Source: Eutreptiella sp. 'Long Island Sound 2002' (taxonomy: Eukaryota; Euglenozoa; Euglenophyceae; Eutreptiales; Eutreptiaceae). From it: DNA of 64,000 nucleotides. A program made the translations under genes and the position numbers. Location: positions 105,485,007-105,549,006 of the forward strand of contig OZ038382.1 in assembly GCA_964036045.1 (NCBI GenBank), given 5' to 3'. Below the pieces are notes generated by a model. It did no database searches. It saw only the letters and a list, made by a program, of their open reading frames with translations, and was not told where the DNA came from. Positions 30,108-41,460 of the stretch are shown piece after piece; position 1 is the first letter of the stretch, and each line of letters begins with the position of its first letter.

Positions 30108-31560
30108 AAGCCATTCGCCACTCAAACAGCGTTCGGAAGCCACCTCCACCGTCCGACTCCTGATGTCTGTTTGTCTGCCTTGGAGAAGGAACGCTTTTCC
30201 TACACCCCGAGTACACCTGCCTGTCTGCGAGGCCCGGTGAAGATTGAGTCCATGGGTGAGAGTCAGTGTGCACGCCCCAAGGACACCGTGATCATTCAGC
30301 AGAATTTCCCGAAGACCTAACCGACCCACACAGGCCAGGCTGACCTCCACTGACCCACCGCGGCACCACGCGAGACCACGGCACACCGCACCACAGCGCG
30401 CCACAGAGCAACGCACCACAGCACGACGCGACGCGACGCGGCACAGAGCGGCACAACACGACACAACTGACCCTAACCTGAGGGACTAACCGAAGCCAGC
30501 CACCGCACACCCGGGAAGGCGCCGCGCCACCACGCCACACACCGGCACCACAGGCCACACACGGGACCACAGCGCGCCAGGCGACAACGGTGACGGACCA
30601 CCCAGAAGAATACAGCCGGCACCCGGAGGGGTAAGGACACGAGCAACCCCAGCCCCCTAACCCAAAACCACAAGCAGCCGCCTGGCGCAGCCGCCCAGCC
30701 GGCAGAGCCAGGACCTAACCCAGCAAGAAGGGGCGCCGAGCCCACAGTGTACAGAGCCCACCCGACCCATGGGGCCGGAACATGGCCACACAGAACGCAA
30801 CTGAAAACAGCAGCCCGGAAGACAACACTGAATACAGGCCAGTGCGTGCGCCAGCCCAGGGAAGGCAGAGGGAGGAACAGGCAAGCCCCCCCCAAAAAAA
30901 AAAAGAAAAAAAAGGAGGGGGGAAGGGGAAAAGGTACGAAAACAGCCCACAGCCGCCCAACAACCCGCCAACACCACCACAGGCGGCCAGGCCCCCCCCC
31001 AGGAAAAAAAAAAAAAAAGAAAAAGAGGGGGGGACCCCCGCAGAGGCACAGGCGAACCACCCACCCAAAACCGGCAACACCAAGCCAGTAACAGCGGACC
31101 ACGGGGAAAAGGGACGGAAGAAAAAAAAAAAAAAAGAGAGCCACCAGCCCAGCCCGAAAGAAAGGGGATGGAGGGACAGGGACCACAAAGCCCAGAAAAA
31201 AAAAAAAAAAGAAAAGAAAAAACCAAAGCAAAAAAAAAAAAAAAAACACACCCCGACAACCCAGCCAAGACGGACTGGGCACAGGCGAGACCCGGGCCCG
31301 GCACACACGCCAACACCGCGCGCCAGAACCGGAAACGGCGGGGGGCAAGCGGGGCGCCCACGAAACCACACACGTCCCAAAAGCAGACCGAAACCGAAGC
31401 CCAACCACGAACACCACAAATAGCCGACACTAGGGGGACAACACCACAAATCGAGGCCAAAAACACCCACCCTAAACCCCAGCCAGGACAGACGGGGTCA
31501 ACAAAACCCGCACCCAACCGCCAACCGGACCCAAACACAAACACCACACAACAGTAGGAA
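30108..31560. other. T-depleted, poly-A-rich low-complexity tract
   Basis: The first ~220 bases may be the 3' flank of the phosphofructokinase fragment. Beyond ~30,340 the plus strand is A/C/G with hardly any T. It has ACGCGACGCGAC-type words and A runs at ~30,895, 31,003, 31,120, 31,198 and 31,232. The minus strand is therefore stop-free in all frames. Its composition mirrors the reverse complement of 11,451-13,130. No gene is supported. Confidence 0.6.
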
Positions 31561-32339
31561 ACCCAGTGCCCACAGCCCGGGTACTGAGGCAGCCCGTGCC
31601 ATGCAGGTGACCCGGCCAAACGAGATCCGGAGCCCGGGGGTAAGGCTGCATCCTAAGGCCTGCGCTGCTTTGGGACTCGAGGCGGAGCGTGCGACACCCA
31701 AGCGCCTCGGAACCCTAGTACCAGGAACGTGCATGCACGCCTTGGGAACGGGATACGCCAGGAAGTCCGGTGAACCCCTAGGGTTCCGCCCAAAGGAGGG
31801 GACGTGCGCAAGCACGGGGGCACACCCTCCCGGCGAGACAAGCATGTCACGCTGGCGGCGATCAGCCCTCCCGGCGTAGCCCGGGGCCGCTTTGTTGGGG
31901 GCCAACAGTCAGGTCTAGCAGGAAGTAAGCCGCCTCCCCTCTTCACGCGCGAAGCCTCTTCCTGTTCGTCACAGGCACGACGCCAGGGGGAACCATGGGG
32001 CGCCTCTCCACGACCGAGTGCACCTACCTACCTACCTCCACGGCGTTGTCCTTTGCGTTGCTTCCGGGCTTGTCTCCTTCGCTGCACCACCTTGGTCTCA
32101 GCCTCCTGTTTCCTCCGCCTCTGCCCGCCTCTTTCCCCTGCAGGCTCCAGTCCTGGGGGTGGGGACCCCTTCTGGTTGATCCGCCCCGGGCAATCCTGCC
32201 CGGGGCGGCAGACCATCTTTCCCCCGCCCCGGGGCTTGTGGCCGCACCTTCTTGTTCTAGCCCGGATCTTCCAGTCAGGGACGTCTGCCCGCCACGTGTC
32301 CGTCGATTTTCGTGTCGTGGGTGCGTTGGCTCCTGCTGC
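31561..32339. other. GC-rich intervening DNA, no gene seen
   Basis: No recognisable coding sequence. 32,025-32,041 contains an (ACCT)n run. 32,040-32,200 contains Cys/Ser-encoding C/T-rich sequence similar in style to the CACCACGG...TTGTC repeats of 22,540-22,945 (CCACGGCGTTGTCC at ~32,039). Confidence 0.4.
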
Positions 32340-32855
32340 CTGTCCACCGCGGATGCTCCAGTCCGGGGTGTCCGGCCGCCCCTTGTCCCCGGATGATCCA
32401 GTCTGGGGTGCGGCGGCCCCCTGCTGCTTAATCCGCCCCGGATGATCCAGTCCTTGGCGTTCGGCCGCTGCTTCTCCCCGGATGATCCAGTCCGGGGGGC
32501 GGCAGCGCCTTCTCCTTGTTCCGTCCCGGATGCACCCGTCTGTGGCGTCTGGCCGCCACTTGTCCCCTGATGCTCCAGTCCGGGGGGCAGCGGCCCCTGC
32601 TGCTTGTTCCGCCCGGGATGATACAGTCCGGGGCGTCGGGGCTCCTTCCTCCGCTTTTTGTTGTCGTTTTGTTTCGGCCGCTCCTTCTTGTTTTGCCCCG
32701 GATGATACAGTCCTGTGCACGCGATGTCTTCGTCTGCTCTTGCACTGCATCTCCTCGGGCTCCTCCTTTTCGCTGCTCCTCTGCTTCTCGTCGTCCTCGT
32801 CCCCTTAGCTACGCCACCTCATCCGCTTGTTCTCGTCCACTCCTGGTCCGGGTCG
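32340..32855 (+). repeat. Minisatellite 5' region of LINE B copy 1
   Basis: Eight or so degenerate units at 45-50-base spacing centred on GGATGATCCAGTCC (near 32,351, 32,390, 32,440, 32,485, 32,530, 32,570, 32,620 and 32,700). In the best units CCCCGGA and TCCGGGG flank an 8-base loop, so each unit can form a 7-bp hairpin. The LINE body begins abruptly at ~32,856, where similarity to copy 2 (60,499) starts. Confidence 0.75.
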
Positions 32856-35420
32856 GTGGCACTCCGCCGACATCAACGCGGGGTGGCTCAGCCCCACCAG
32901 GTACTACTGGATCCCGGTGGCCTGGGGCCACACCTCTTCCGACGCGTCAGGGGGCGGACCCTGCAAACACGCCACCAGCGTCGCTCTCGCCGCCGACCCC
33001 ACCCACACGTGGGCCGTGGCCATCTCGGGCACGGTGCCCGACAGGGAGGGGGTGGCCGCCTCCCTCCCCCTACAATACGGCGCCCACCGACCATGGGTCC
33101 ACACGGTGGACGCCGAAGTCATCCTCCACCTCCTGCGACACGCAGATTGCGAGCGGAAAACGGGGGTCCCCGCGGGGGCGGCGAAGGTGGTCAACCAGAT
33201 GCCCCTACGATGGCTCCGGGACGGCCTGTGCGCGCGAGGACACACGCCTGGCACCCGTTCTGGTACGTCCCAGCCACCTCGCACCACAGTGACGCCCTAC
33301 TGCACAAGGCGGACTGGGCGGCGTCCCAGGACACCATCCTGCAGAACACGCCCCCGGACCCTGACCACGCCCAACTCATTGTCGCCGGTCGTGACGGCCA
33401 GTTCGATCTACGGCCCCCCAGGATGCGGACGCTCGGCGAGGTCGCGCAGCAGGCGCAGGCAGACCATGCGCTGACGCACCGAGGACACACACCTCTGGGC
33501 GCGGCCCACGCCACAGCCTATGTCCACGCCCAGGACTTCACCGCGACGGCCACCAACCGCCGAGCGCTGCGGGCCAGAGACGGCCACACGCCGTTGCAGC
33601 GCAGGCTCCGCGTCCGTAAGGAGCGGCTCTCCGGCGTCGCCGTCCTCCCACAACCGTGCCTCCTATGCGGCGGCCCGGAGGAGACCCCGGTGCACATGCA
33701 CGTGGGGTGCGCCCACTCACGGCTCCTCTGACCCCACTACCGCCAGGCGGTACACGAGGCGGCCCGCCACCTCCCACCCGGCGACAAAGCCCTGTGGGTG
33801 GCCTCGTGGCGCTCCGCAGGCGCCACATGGACGGAAGTTTTCTGCTCCGGGCTGGTGCTTGAGGACGCGGAGGCGCAGCTCCGCGCCATAGCCTGCTACG
33901 ACCCGCCGGGAGGGACCTCTGTGGACGGTTTCCTCAACTACATGCTCCGGCTGGGGGACTTCGCATGGGAGCTTCGCAACCACTAGCTGGAGCAACTCCT
34001 CCGCGAGCCCCTAAGCGCGGATGCCCGGGCGCACCGATGGCTCACCGCGGCAGAGGGCGACCACCCCCCTCCCTCCCCCGCGCCCTGACAAGGACTTCGT
34101 AGCCTCCCTCTGTGTCGTGAATGGCACTCTGGAGTGCCCGCCACAAGAGGGCCCCCACCCGTACCAGGACCTGCCGGGGGGGTTCTTGAAGCACCTACAA
34201 GACGCCCTCTTCCCACCGTGGATCATCGGGCGCGGCTCCATGACCGCGTCGGAGGCAAGCATAGTGGGTGAGGAGTGGGCGCGCGAGTGGAGCCAGTGGT
34301 GCGCCGCCACGCGCGCCCCGGAGACCCCTGCGCAACGATACGCTGCCATCCCGCTCGAGGGATGGGGGCCGGACACCCGGCCGAGACCCACCGTGGTCCG
34401 CGGGGCGGGACCTGACCACCCGTGGGACGCGGCAACAGGGGAATGGCTGCAAGCGGCCCCGGGGCCGCAAACAGGATGGACTGGGGACGTGTCCTCACTC
34501 GTCAGGACGCCCGTCCCCCCCCTGCATCGTCCTTCACGCCGCCAACGTACTCCGGGCTACGGAGATACGCAAATGGGGACACACCACAGCCACCTTCCGA
34601 TGGCACCCCCCAGAGGACGGGGCCGCCCAGCTCGCCGTGGCGCACTTCAAAACTGGGGGGCCCGTATACGACGACGCCCTGTCCCGGCTGGGCGACACCC
34701 AGGGGCCCTTGCTCCTCATGCTCCCCACCGACCTTGCAGCCGCGCTGCGCCAGGAGCTTGACGGCTGCGAAGGGCTGCGAGTGGGATGGGAGGCAGTTGC
34801 GGACGGCACCCTACTGGCCCTCCTCCACCGGGACGCCGCAAACGGGTGCCAATGGGATACGCTGGCGCCCCACCTCACCGGGCGCCACGTGTACATGGCA
34901 ACCCCCCCCAAGGGGCAACCCCGCCCGGCGTGGGACGACCTCATTGCCGCCTTCCATGACGACGGGATTCTCCCTGACGACACGTGGCAGTAGGTCCAGC
35001 AGAAGACGCTCGGCAGGGACTACCGGCGCCGCGTCCGCGCCTGCCTGCTGGAGATCCGGCACCCCCTCCTGACAGAGGTGGAACGACCTCTGGCTCCGCC
35101 ATCTCGACGCTTGGTTGTCGCCCTCCCACCTCCCACACACCTGCCGACTCTGCGGGGAATGTGACACAGTGTCCTCCGCAGCATGGACAGGCGCCAACAG
35201 GTGCCCGCAGTGCGCCCAGCTGGCCGCCTGCCCCTGGCCCGAACCTCCCGCAGCCCCGCGCAGACGCACGGAGGAGGAGGCCCTGCACCGGCGCATCGAG
35301 GGGGCACATGCCCCCTCGCACAAACGCGCCGGCCCCACAGGCGCTGCCCTTCTGTGGATCCACGTGCACCTGCGGGACCCCACATCCGTTGCGCACCTGT
35401 CGCACGTGTTCGCGCCCTGA
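32856..35420 (+). pseudogene. LINE B copy 1 pol C-terminus: RNase H and zinc motifs
   Basis: It starts ~28 residues before the first RNase H Asp (TSSDAS) and covers RNase H, the CLLCGGPEET...H...C zinc motif and a C-terminal Cys cluster (CRLCGECD ... CPQCAQLAAC). Compared with copy 2 it has TGA at 33,729 (Trp in copy 2), TAG at 33,984 and TAG at 34,991. Extra single bases lie near 34,065 (C run), 34,515 (C run) and 35,070. It ends at the same stop as copy 2 (35,420 versus 63,060). The RT and all upstream parts are absent. Confidence 0.8.
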
Positions 35421-35459
35421 CCCCCACCTGCCGCCGCCCTGTGCAGAGCCCGCAGTACC

Positions 35460-36720
35460 ATGCCACGCCGACGGGGGGATGGGCCGGGACACGCCAGGGC
35501 CCGCCGCAAAGCGCAGGAGGCGACCGTCTGGGGCCTGGTGGCGGACGCGGTGGCAGAGGCGCATGGGGCGCACGCCGCCGCATGACGTGACCTGACGGGC
35601 AGTGCGAGGGCATTCCTCAACGAGACCGCCCTCCCGGACGTCCGCGCCCTGAACAGAGCAGGGGCCCCTACGCTACTCCCGGCGATGCACCGGATCGTGA
35701 ACGCCATCCAGCCGGGGCTCATCGGCCCGGAGGCGGCCCTCTACGGGCACTGGATGGAGTGGCGCGAGACGAACCGGTCGGGCCGGCCCCTGTCCATGGG
35801 GGACACCCTGCGGCTGACGGGAGCGGGGTCTGCCATGTCCCTCCGCAGCAGCACCCCAGCCCTGCTGCACGCCCTCAGGACGCGCTACCCCGGGGACACG
35901 GCCCCGTACCTGAACCAGGCGTGGGCCACATACCCGGTGGGGGTGTTCGAGCTGGATGCGGCGCTCCACCTTCTACACCCACCGGACGAGGACCTGGAGG
36001 TGGGCGAAATCACGGTGTTCGTGGAAGGCGCGGATGAGGCGCCCGCCCGCCCCCGGCCGACCAACCCGGTGTACGACGGCACCAGGCCGACCCCCCCGTA
36101 CGCCATCGTATGCGAGGCGTTTTCCAGGGAGCCCACCTGGTGCCCCCCCTCCCGCCGGCGACGCACGCGCCCCGCGGCTGGGCCAACCCAGAACTGCCCC
36201 CCCCCTCTCCAGAACCAGGAGTGCCCACCACAGGGGGCAGATCCTCTGGTAAGAGCACCCTGGCACCCCCCTGCTCTTCCTCGTCGTCGCGACCCGCGGG
36301 GACCCGGAACGGGTCCTGGGGATCACCCCCACCCACCTCTATGGGGCAGCACCCGTACCCCGCCCCCCCCTCCCGGCGCCCGCGGCGCGGGACGGGGTAC
36401 ACACCTCTCTGGGAACACAGGAGGTCACCGCCGTTACGCGGGTCCACCTAGTGCGGCCCCCCCCGGCACCACCGGACGACCCCCGGGGGCCCAAGGCCCT
36501 GAGCCCCGCCCCAGACTGGGAGCTGTGGCACGACGCGTGGGCCGCGTGGCTCCCCCGCCTCCCCCCCAATGCCCATGGATGGCCGCCAGCCCCCGCCCGT
36601 ACGGGGCTAACGCCACAGCCGGCCCCCCACCCCCTCCCCCCCTCCCCCCCGCAGAGCACTGCACGGCACTGCCCACGGCACGACACTGATGCACCGGGGG
36701 GTAGTGGGAAGGGCGCACCT
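35460..36720 (+). pseudogene. LINE B copy 1 second ORF
   Basis: Begins at an ATG 40 bases after the pol stop, exactly as in copy 2 (63,100). A TGA at 35,583 replaces an Arg codon of copy 2. The frame then stays parallel to copy 2 through the MGDTLRLTG, SAMSLRSS and VGEITVFVEGADEA blocks until a one-base loss near 36,140. Beyond, candidate coding moves between frames: a +1 segment containing DWELWHDAWAAWLPRLPP at ~36,510-36,560 looks real. Function unknown; it is likely homologous to the front of LINE A's accessory ORF. Confidence 0.6.
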
Positions 36721-36751
36721 GCCACCACGCATGCCTACCAGGATAACAGTG

Positions 36752-38704
36752 ATGGCAGACTCCGATGGCTCCCCCCAGCGGGACGACCGCCACGACCGCC
36801 GGTCCCGCTCCCGCTCCCCCGTCTCCCCGGAGTGGACGGGGGAGACCCCCGCGGAGCGCGAGGAGCGGAGGCTGGCGGGGGCGGCGGTGCTGGTCGGGCT
36901 GCCGGCTGGGCAGCCCTGGCCGGCCTCTGCCGACACCGGGCGGTCGACCCAGGAGCCTGAGCTGGCCGAGGTGACCGCCCCCGCCGCCCAAGCAGCAAGC
37001 CCTGCCGCCCCGCCCCGGCAGGGGGCCCCAGACGCGCGGGGAGCGGAGACCGCAGCCCCAGCGAGCCACGCCGGGACCCCGAACGCGGCCCCTGGCACGC
37101 CGCCGACACGGGGGGTAGCCCCGGCGCAGGAACCGGGCGCATCGCCGAGGGCTGCCGCAGCCGCAGAACGGGAGCGGGGAGGGCGCGCGAGGGGTTGCGA
37201 CCGCGGCCCCGGCGAGCCGCGCCACCGCCTCGGCCGGCCACGCCACGGCCCCCAGCACGCCACGAAGGCGGGGGAAGGATCCCGCACGGGCCACGGGCGC
37301 CTCGCCGGCGGCCGCCGCAGCAGCAGCAGTGGGCAGGGAGGGTGCGAAGTACCGCGCCCACGCCAACCCCACCCACACCCACACCAGGCCCCCAAAGCCG
37401 TTCCCCTCCAAGCCCTTCCCCCCGGGGCGGACCCGGCACGTCCGCCCCCCGGCGCCCAAGCGCTCGCCGCCGGGCGTCACGCTGCCGCAGCTGCAAAGGC
37501 AGCGGGACACCCGGCGCGTGATCCAGGAAGGAGGGAACGGCGCGCAGGCAGAGCTGCGTGCAAGCCACGGGAGCGCGGAGCCGGGGACAGGAGGCGACAG
37601 GGGAAGTGCCCAGGAGCACGCGCAGGAAGCGGGCCAGGGCACACGCGGCAAGGAGCAAGCGCGCAGCAGCGGAGGGGGACAGAGCGCGGGCAGCGGACGG
37701 CGCGACTCAGGGCAGGGAGCCGGGAAGGGGCCAGGGCACGGGAAGGGCGCGCAGGGGCGCGGGCAGGGCGCCCAGGTGCATGGAGCGGAGCGAGGGACGG
37801 TGGGTGAGCGGGCAGGCCAGGGCGTGGGTGACCGGGGGCGGGGCCCACGGCACGGGCAGGGGGCCGGAAGGGGGCCCAAGGGCAAGGGCAAGGGCGCCAC
37901 GGCCCCCAGGGACAGGCGGGACGGGGCATGGGAGCGCGGCGGGGAGGGTGGGTCGAAGGGAGGGGGGCGGGGGGCGGGGCGCCCCCGCAGCCGGACGTGC
38001 AGCCATTGAGGTACATCCTGCCCGGCATCCAACAGATGCCAGCGCACCACACCGACCACAACCAACACCACCACCACCACCTCTACAACATCGACCCTGA
38101 CGCCGGCGAGCTCATCCCCCCCAAACCCCCACGACCCCAGCACCAGCCAGCCCCCCCGCGCACCAAGAGCGGAGCCGGCGCGGATGGCCTCGGCGGGGGG
38201 GGGGGGCGGGGCGCGGAACCGGCGCCGCAGGCAAAGGGGCAGCAGAGGGAGCCGGCGCGGGGGGCAGAGGGAGGCCGGCCCTGGGACCGGGACTGGGGCA
38301 CGGTCCCGGACCCTCTGGGGGATGAGGCCCTCCCCCTGGTGGGGGAGGTGTACGGGTGGTTGAGCTGGGGCAACCAGGGGACCACCAGGGGGTTGAGGAA
38401 CCGGCCCTTCGATGCCGTGCTCCTCCGGGGGGACGGAGGAAACCAGGAGGTACCCCAGGGGGGGTGGGCAGCCCCAGAGGACCACGAGAGGGTCCTCAGG
38501 TCAGTGATCCGGGCGGCGTGGCCCGACAGGGGGCCGACGTGGCCGGCCTTTCTGGAAGCGGGAGCGGTACTCCGCATCACAGACGCGGACACCAACAACT
38601 GGCTCCCCCGGGGCTTGCGCAGCGCCCTCGCCCACTGGCGCTACCGCCGGCGCAACCCGCCGCCGCCACAGCCCCAGCCCCCACACAAGCGGCGGCGCAG
38701 GTGA
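36752..38704 (+). pseudogene. LINE B copy 1 RS/Gly-Lys/His-rich tail region
   Basis: Coding character passes through three frames. 36,752-~37,320 begins MADSDGSPQRDD with DRRSRSRSPVSPEW, an RS-type segment, then Ala/Pro-rich sequence. 37,329-38,009 is Gly/Arg/Lys-rich (GRGPKGKGKG). 37,985-38,704 has a His-rich stretch (HNQHHHHHLYN), then WLSWGNQGTTRGLRNRPFDAV ... ERVLRSVIRAAWPDRGPTW, ending in the basic PHKRRRR. The same sequence of features ends LINE A's accessory ORF, so this is the decayed C-terminal half of the accessory protein or a separate third ORF. Confidence 0.5.
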
Positions 38705-41341
38705 CGGCCCAGACGGCGGACGCGAGAAAGTGGGGGGGGGGGAGCTGGGCCCCCCGACCCACGCCCCCCCCACGATACGGCGTGACGGAGGAGCGCGCAC
38801 CACCTCCCACGGGAGGGAGGGCGGAGACAACGAGCGCGGGGGGGAACCTACTGCCCCGCAGCCCGCTAACCGCTGACCGCTAACCCTCACGGCCGCCCCC
38901 GGCCGGCCAGCGCCGCGCGACGACGGTGGGGGGGACAAGGGGCCCCAGCGAGGGCCTGTACGAGGGTCCGACTCTAGGTAGAGGGGGGCGGGGGAAGAGT
39001 GCGACCCCCCAGCTGACGGCTGGCCCCCGGGGCCGGAACCGCCAGGCCGCGCCCCCTCGGCCGTCAGGGGGCGGCGACAGGGGACCAGAGGGCCCCCTCC
39101 ACTCCCCTCTCCCCTCCCCCTCAGGCCGAAGAGCTGACGGAGGCAGACCAAAGAGACGGCGGCCCCGCACCCCCCCTGAAGAGGCCACTGCAGCCGGGGT
39201 GAGAGGGGCACCGCAGCTGAGGCAAGCGCCCCCTCTGAACCGCCCGCACGCCCCCGCCCTGCCCGCTGCCGGCCGACGGCGGACCCGCGGCGCCCAGGAC
39301 GGCGCAAACGGAGCGGCCCCTTCAGAGGCCGGCCCGGGGAAGACGGGGGCGCGAGCCAGGGCGGGGGGGTTCCCCCCCCCTCTCCCCGCCCCCCTGCCGC
39401 ACTGACCAATTGGCGGCCGACTGGGCCGCGCCCGACGCCCGCGGCCGCCCTGCAACCCCCACGGCACGAGTATACCCCGGAGGGGGAAGCCGGAGACAAC
39501 GGAATGCAGGCCGACCCCCGACGGAGCGGGGGGACGGGGGGCGGTGGGGCGGCCCCACCACCCCCCCCCCCCCGCTTCCCCCCCCAGGCTTGAGGGCCAC
39601 AGGAGCGACCCTCCGCCCCCCCGGAGCCAAGGGGACGCCCCCCCTCCCCCAGAAGGGACTGCGACGCGGGGGGGGGGGATGCGGCTGGACCTGCAAACCG
39701 CGGGCCCCTGCGCCCCCAGCCGCCTGCTCCCGGGGGGGTCGCGGCCGACGGTCGAGCCCACACCAGATAAGAAGGGGGCCAGGGTAGGGAACCGCAGGCC
39801 GCCACCAGAGAGGGAGCAGGGAGGCCGCGGCGTGACCCCCCCCCCTCCCACCCCCCCCAACGGCCCGCAAGCAGCGGGGGCCCCGGCCCCCACCCCCCGA
39901 GGCAGGGGGGATGGTCCCCCCTCCCCCCGCCCGAGGGAGGAGCCGGAGCACGGCCCGCCCCCCCGCCCCAGCCGCCGGCTCCCACAGGAACCGCGGGGAA
40001 CAAGCGAGCCCGCGCCAACGCGCCAGGACGCCACACAGAACGCGCCCAGTGAAGGCGGGCGAGCACGAACCAGAGTGGTATGGGGGGCCACGCCCCCCGT
40101 GACCCGAACGACGCCAGTGACACCAGCTCTGTTGCCTGCCCAGGGAGGGCAGAGGGACGGAACGAGGCAGAGCGACTCTCCGCCCTACAGGCCCCCCCCG
40201 GCCGCACAAACGGGGGGCACTGCGCACGCCCCCCCCCCAGCCCGCCCCCCGGCACACGAACGCCAGGACCCGCCCCACGGGGGGTGCACAGCCCCAAATC
40301 AGGTAGGGGGACGGCCCCCCACCACCCCCGCGGCGCGCAGCCCCCACACGCCCGCGCCCACAGCACGTGGGTAGCGGACCCCAACAGCCCGCCCAGTGGG
40401 CGGGCAGTCGGCGGAGGGGGAGCGCCTGATCCCAGAGGCCCCTCGCAACAGTGGAAGGCACCCCCCCCGGGGACGCTCTTCCGCCACCCCCACAACCCCA
40501 AGCCAAGTAGGGGGGAACCGGGACCGGACCGCCCCCCCCCAAGCACGCCGGACGGAGCAAGGGACCGGGGCAGGACACGCGGAGGGGCACGGACTGCGTC
40601 GAACGGCCCTACCGGCGCCCAGTGCCGGGACTGCGCGAGGTGCGCACGCCACACCACCCAGGGGGAGGGGGGAGCGGACGCCGCGGGAGCGCGAGCGCAC
40701 ACACACGCAAAAGGCACGCGAAGACTACAAGAAGGGCAACCAAACCGAGCTCGCGGAACGCACAGACCGCGTGGAATGGCGTACCAGCGAGCGAGGGTAA
40801 GGGACACCCGGACAGGACGGCCCGCCACACGCAGCGCGCGACACGCGGGGCGGGAAGGGAGAAACGGGAGAGACACAACACCACGTTACGGCCCGAACCC
40901 CCCAAACCGGCCGCGAGCGCCGCGCACACACTGACGGGGCACTGCACCCGCCAAGGCAGTAGTGGCGCACTGCGCCACGCCCCAACCCCTAGGCTAGGCA
41001 GCCTCCGCGCCAGCCCAAGGGGATCCCACTGGCGACACGCCAGTAGCACGGGCCTGGCGGCGCCGGCGCCCCGTACGACCACGCATTAGGGGGGCGACGC
41101 AGTCGGTAAGCGCCCGCAGCCACGGCTGCGAATTGATGCACTGACCGGGGAGTGGCGAAACGGGTAAGCCGGGGAGTGACGGGGCCTGTGAACCCGGGGT
41201 ACTCCGCCACCAGGCAGGAGGTGCGTCTTTGAGGGCCCCCCACTAGGACCCGGTGGGGAGGATATCACCTGGCCCGACCAGGTGGCCCCCCGGGGCTGAA
41301 AGGCGTCTAGTACCCGCAAAATCAAACCTCAAACCTCCAAC
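38705..41341. other. LINE B 3' non-coding region
   Basis: GC-rich with many C and G runs and no credible plus-strand gene. Long minus-strand frames here are composition artefacts. 40,305-40,500 is a slightly deleted copy of the ~210-bp monomer pair that forms the array at 48,320-53,500. The segment 41,040-41,330 is less simple in composition and may contain the functional 3' end recognised by the reverse transcriptase, by analogy with other LINEs. Confidence 0.5.
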
Positions 41342-41460
41342 CTACACGTACCCCTGCTAGGGCATGGAAGGATGGAGTGCTCTGTTGTTGTGCCCCGCGT
41401 GCGACCCCGTGTCCATGTTGATGCCATCATTGTTGTGTGTGGGTCTCCGCCTTTTGAAGC
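41341..41460 (+). repeat. Dispersed repeat R, downstream copy
   Basis: Matches 22,005-22,125 from CTACACGTAC through GTCTCCGCCTTT. The LINE B end sits precisely at the CTACACG of this repeat, so the LINE probably inserted into a copy of R. Confidence 0.7.

Larger units (their letters stand above)
32856..41341 (+). mobile_element. LINE B copy 1, RT-less and decayed
   Basis: From 32,856 the sequence is closely similar to copy 2 from 60,499 to the window end, and then continues ~5 kb further, giving the only view of the element's 3' part. Body order: pol C-terminus (to 35,420), second ORF region (35,460-~36,700), RS/Gly-Lys/His-rich region to 38,704, then ~2.6 kb of GC-rich non-coding sequence. 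The likely 3' end is the short AAACCTC-type repeat at ~41,320-41,341, where dispersed repeat R begins. Several stops and one-base indels relative to copy 2 show it is inactive. Confidence 0.7.

Noticed and set aside
30473-31619. Minus-strand frames of 250-320 codons with long Phe runs
   Set aside because: They come from poly-A runs and T-depletion on the plus strand; all frames are open and low in complexity.
36240-36270. GGRSSGKST as a nucleotide-binding loop in LINE B copy 1
   Set aside because: It lies in a Ser-rich stretch of an uncertain frame after a frameshift, and the copy 2 frame reads differently there.
38501-40876. A 791-codon minus-strand frame opposite LINE B copy 1
   Set aside because: It lies in GC-rich, T-poor DNA, partly antisense to the LINE B tail. 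The product is Gly/Pro/Arg/Trp noise without motifs.
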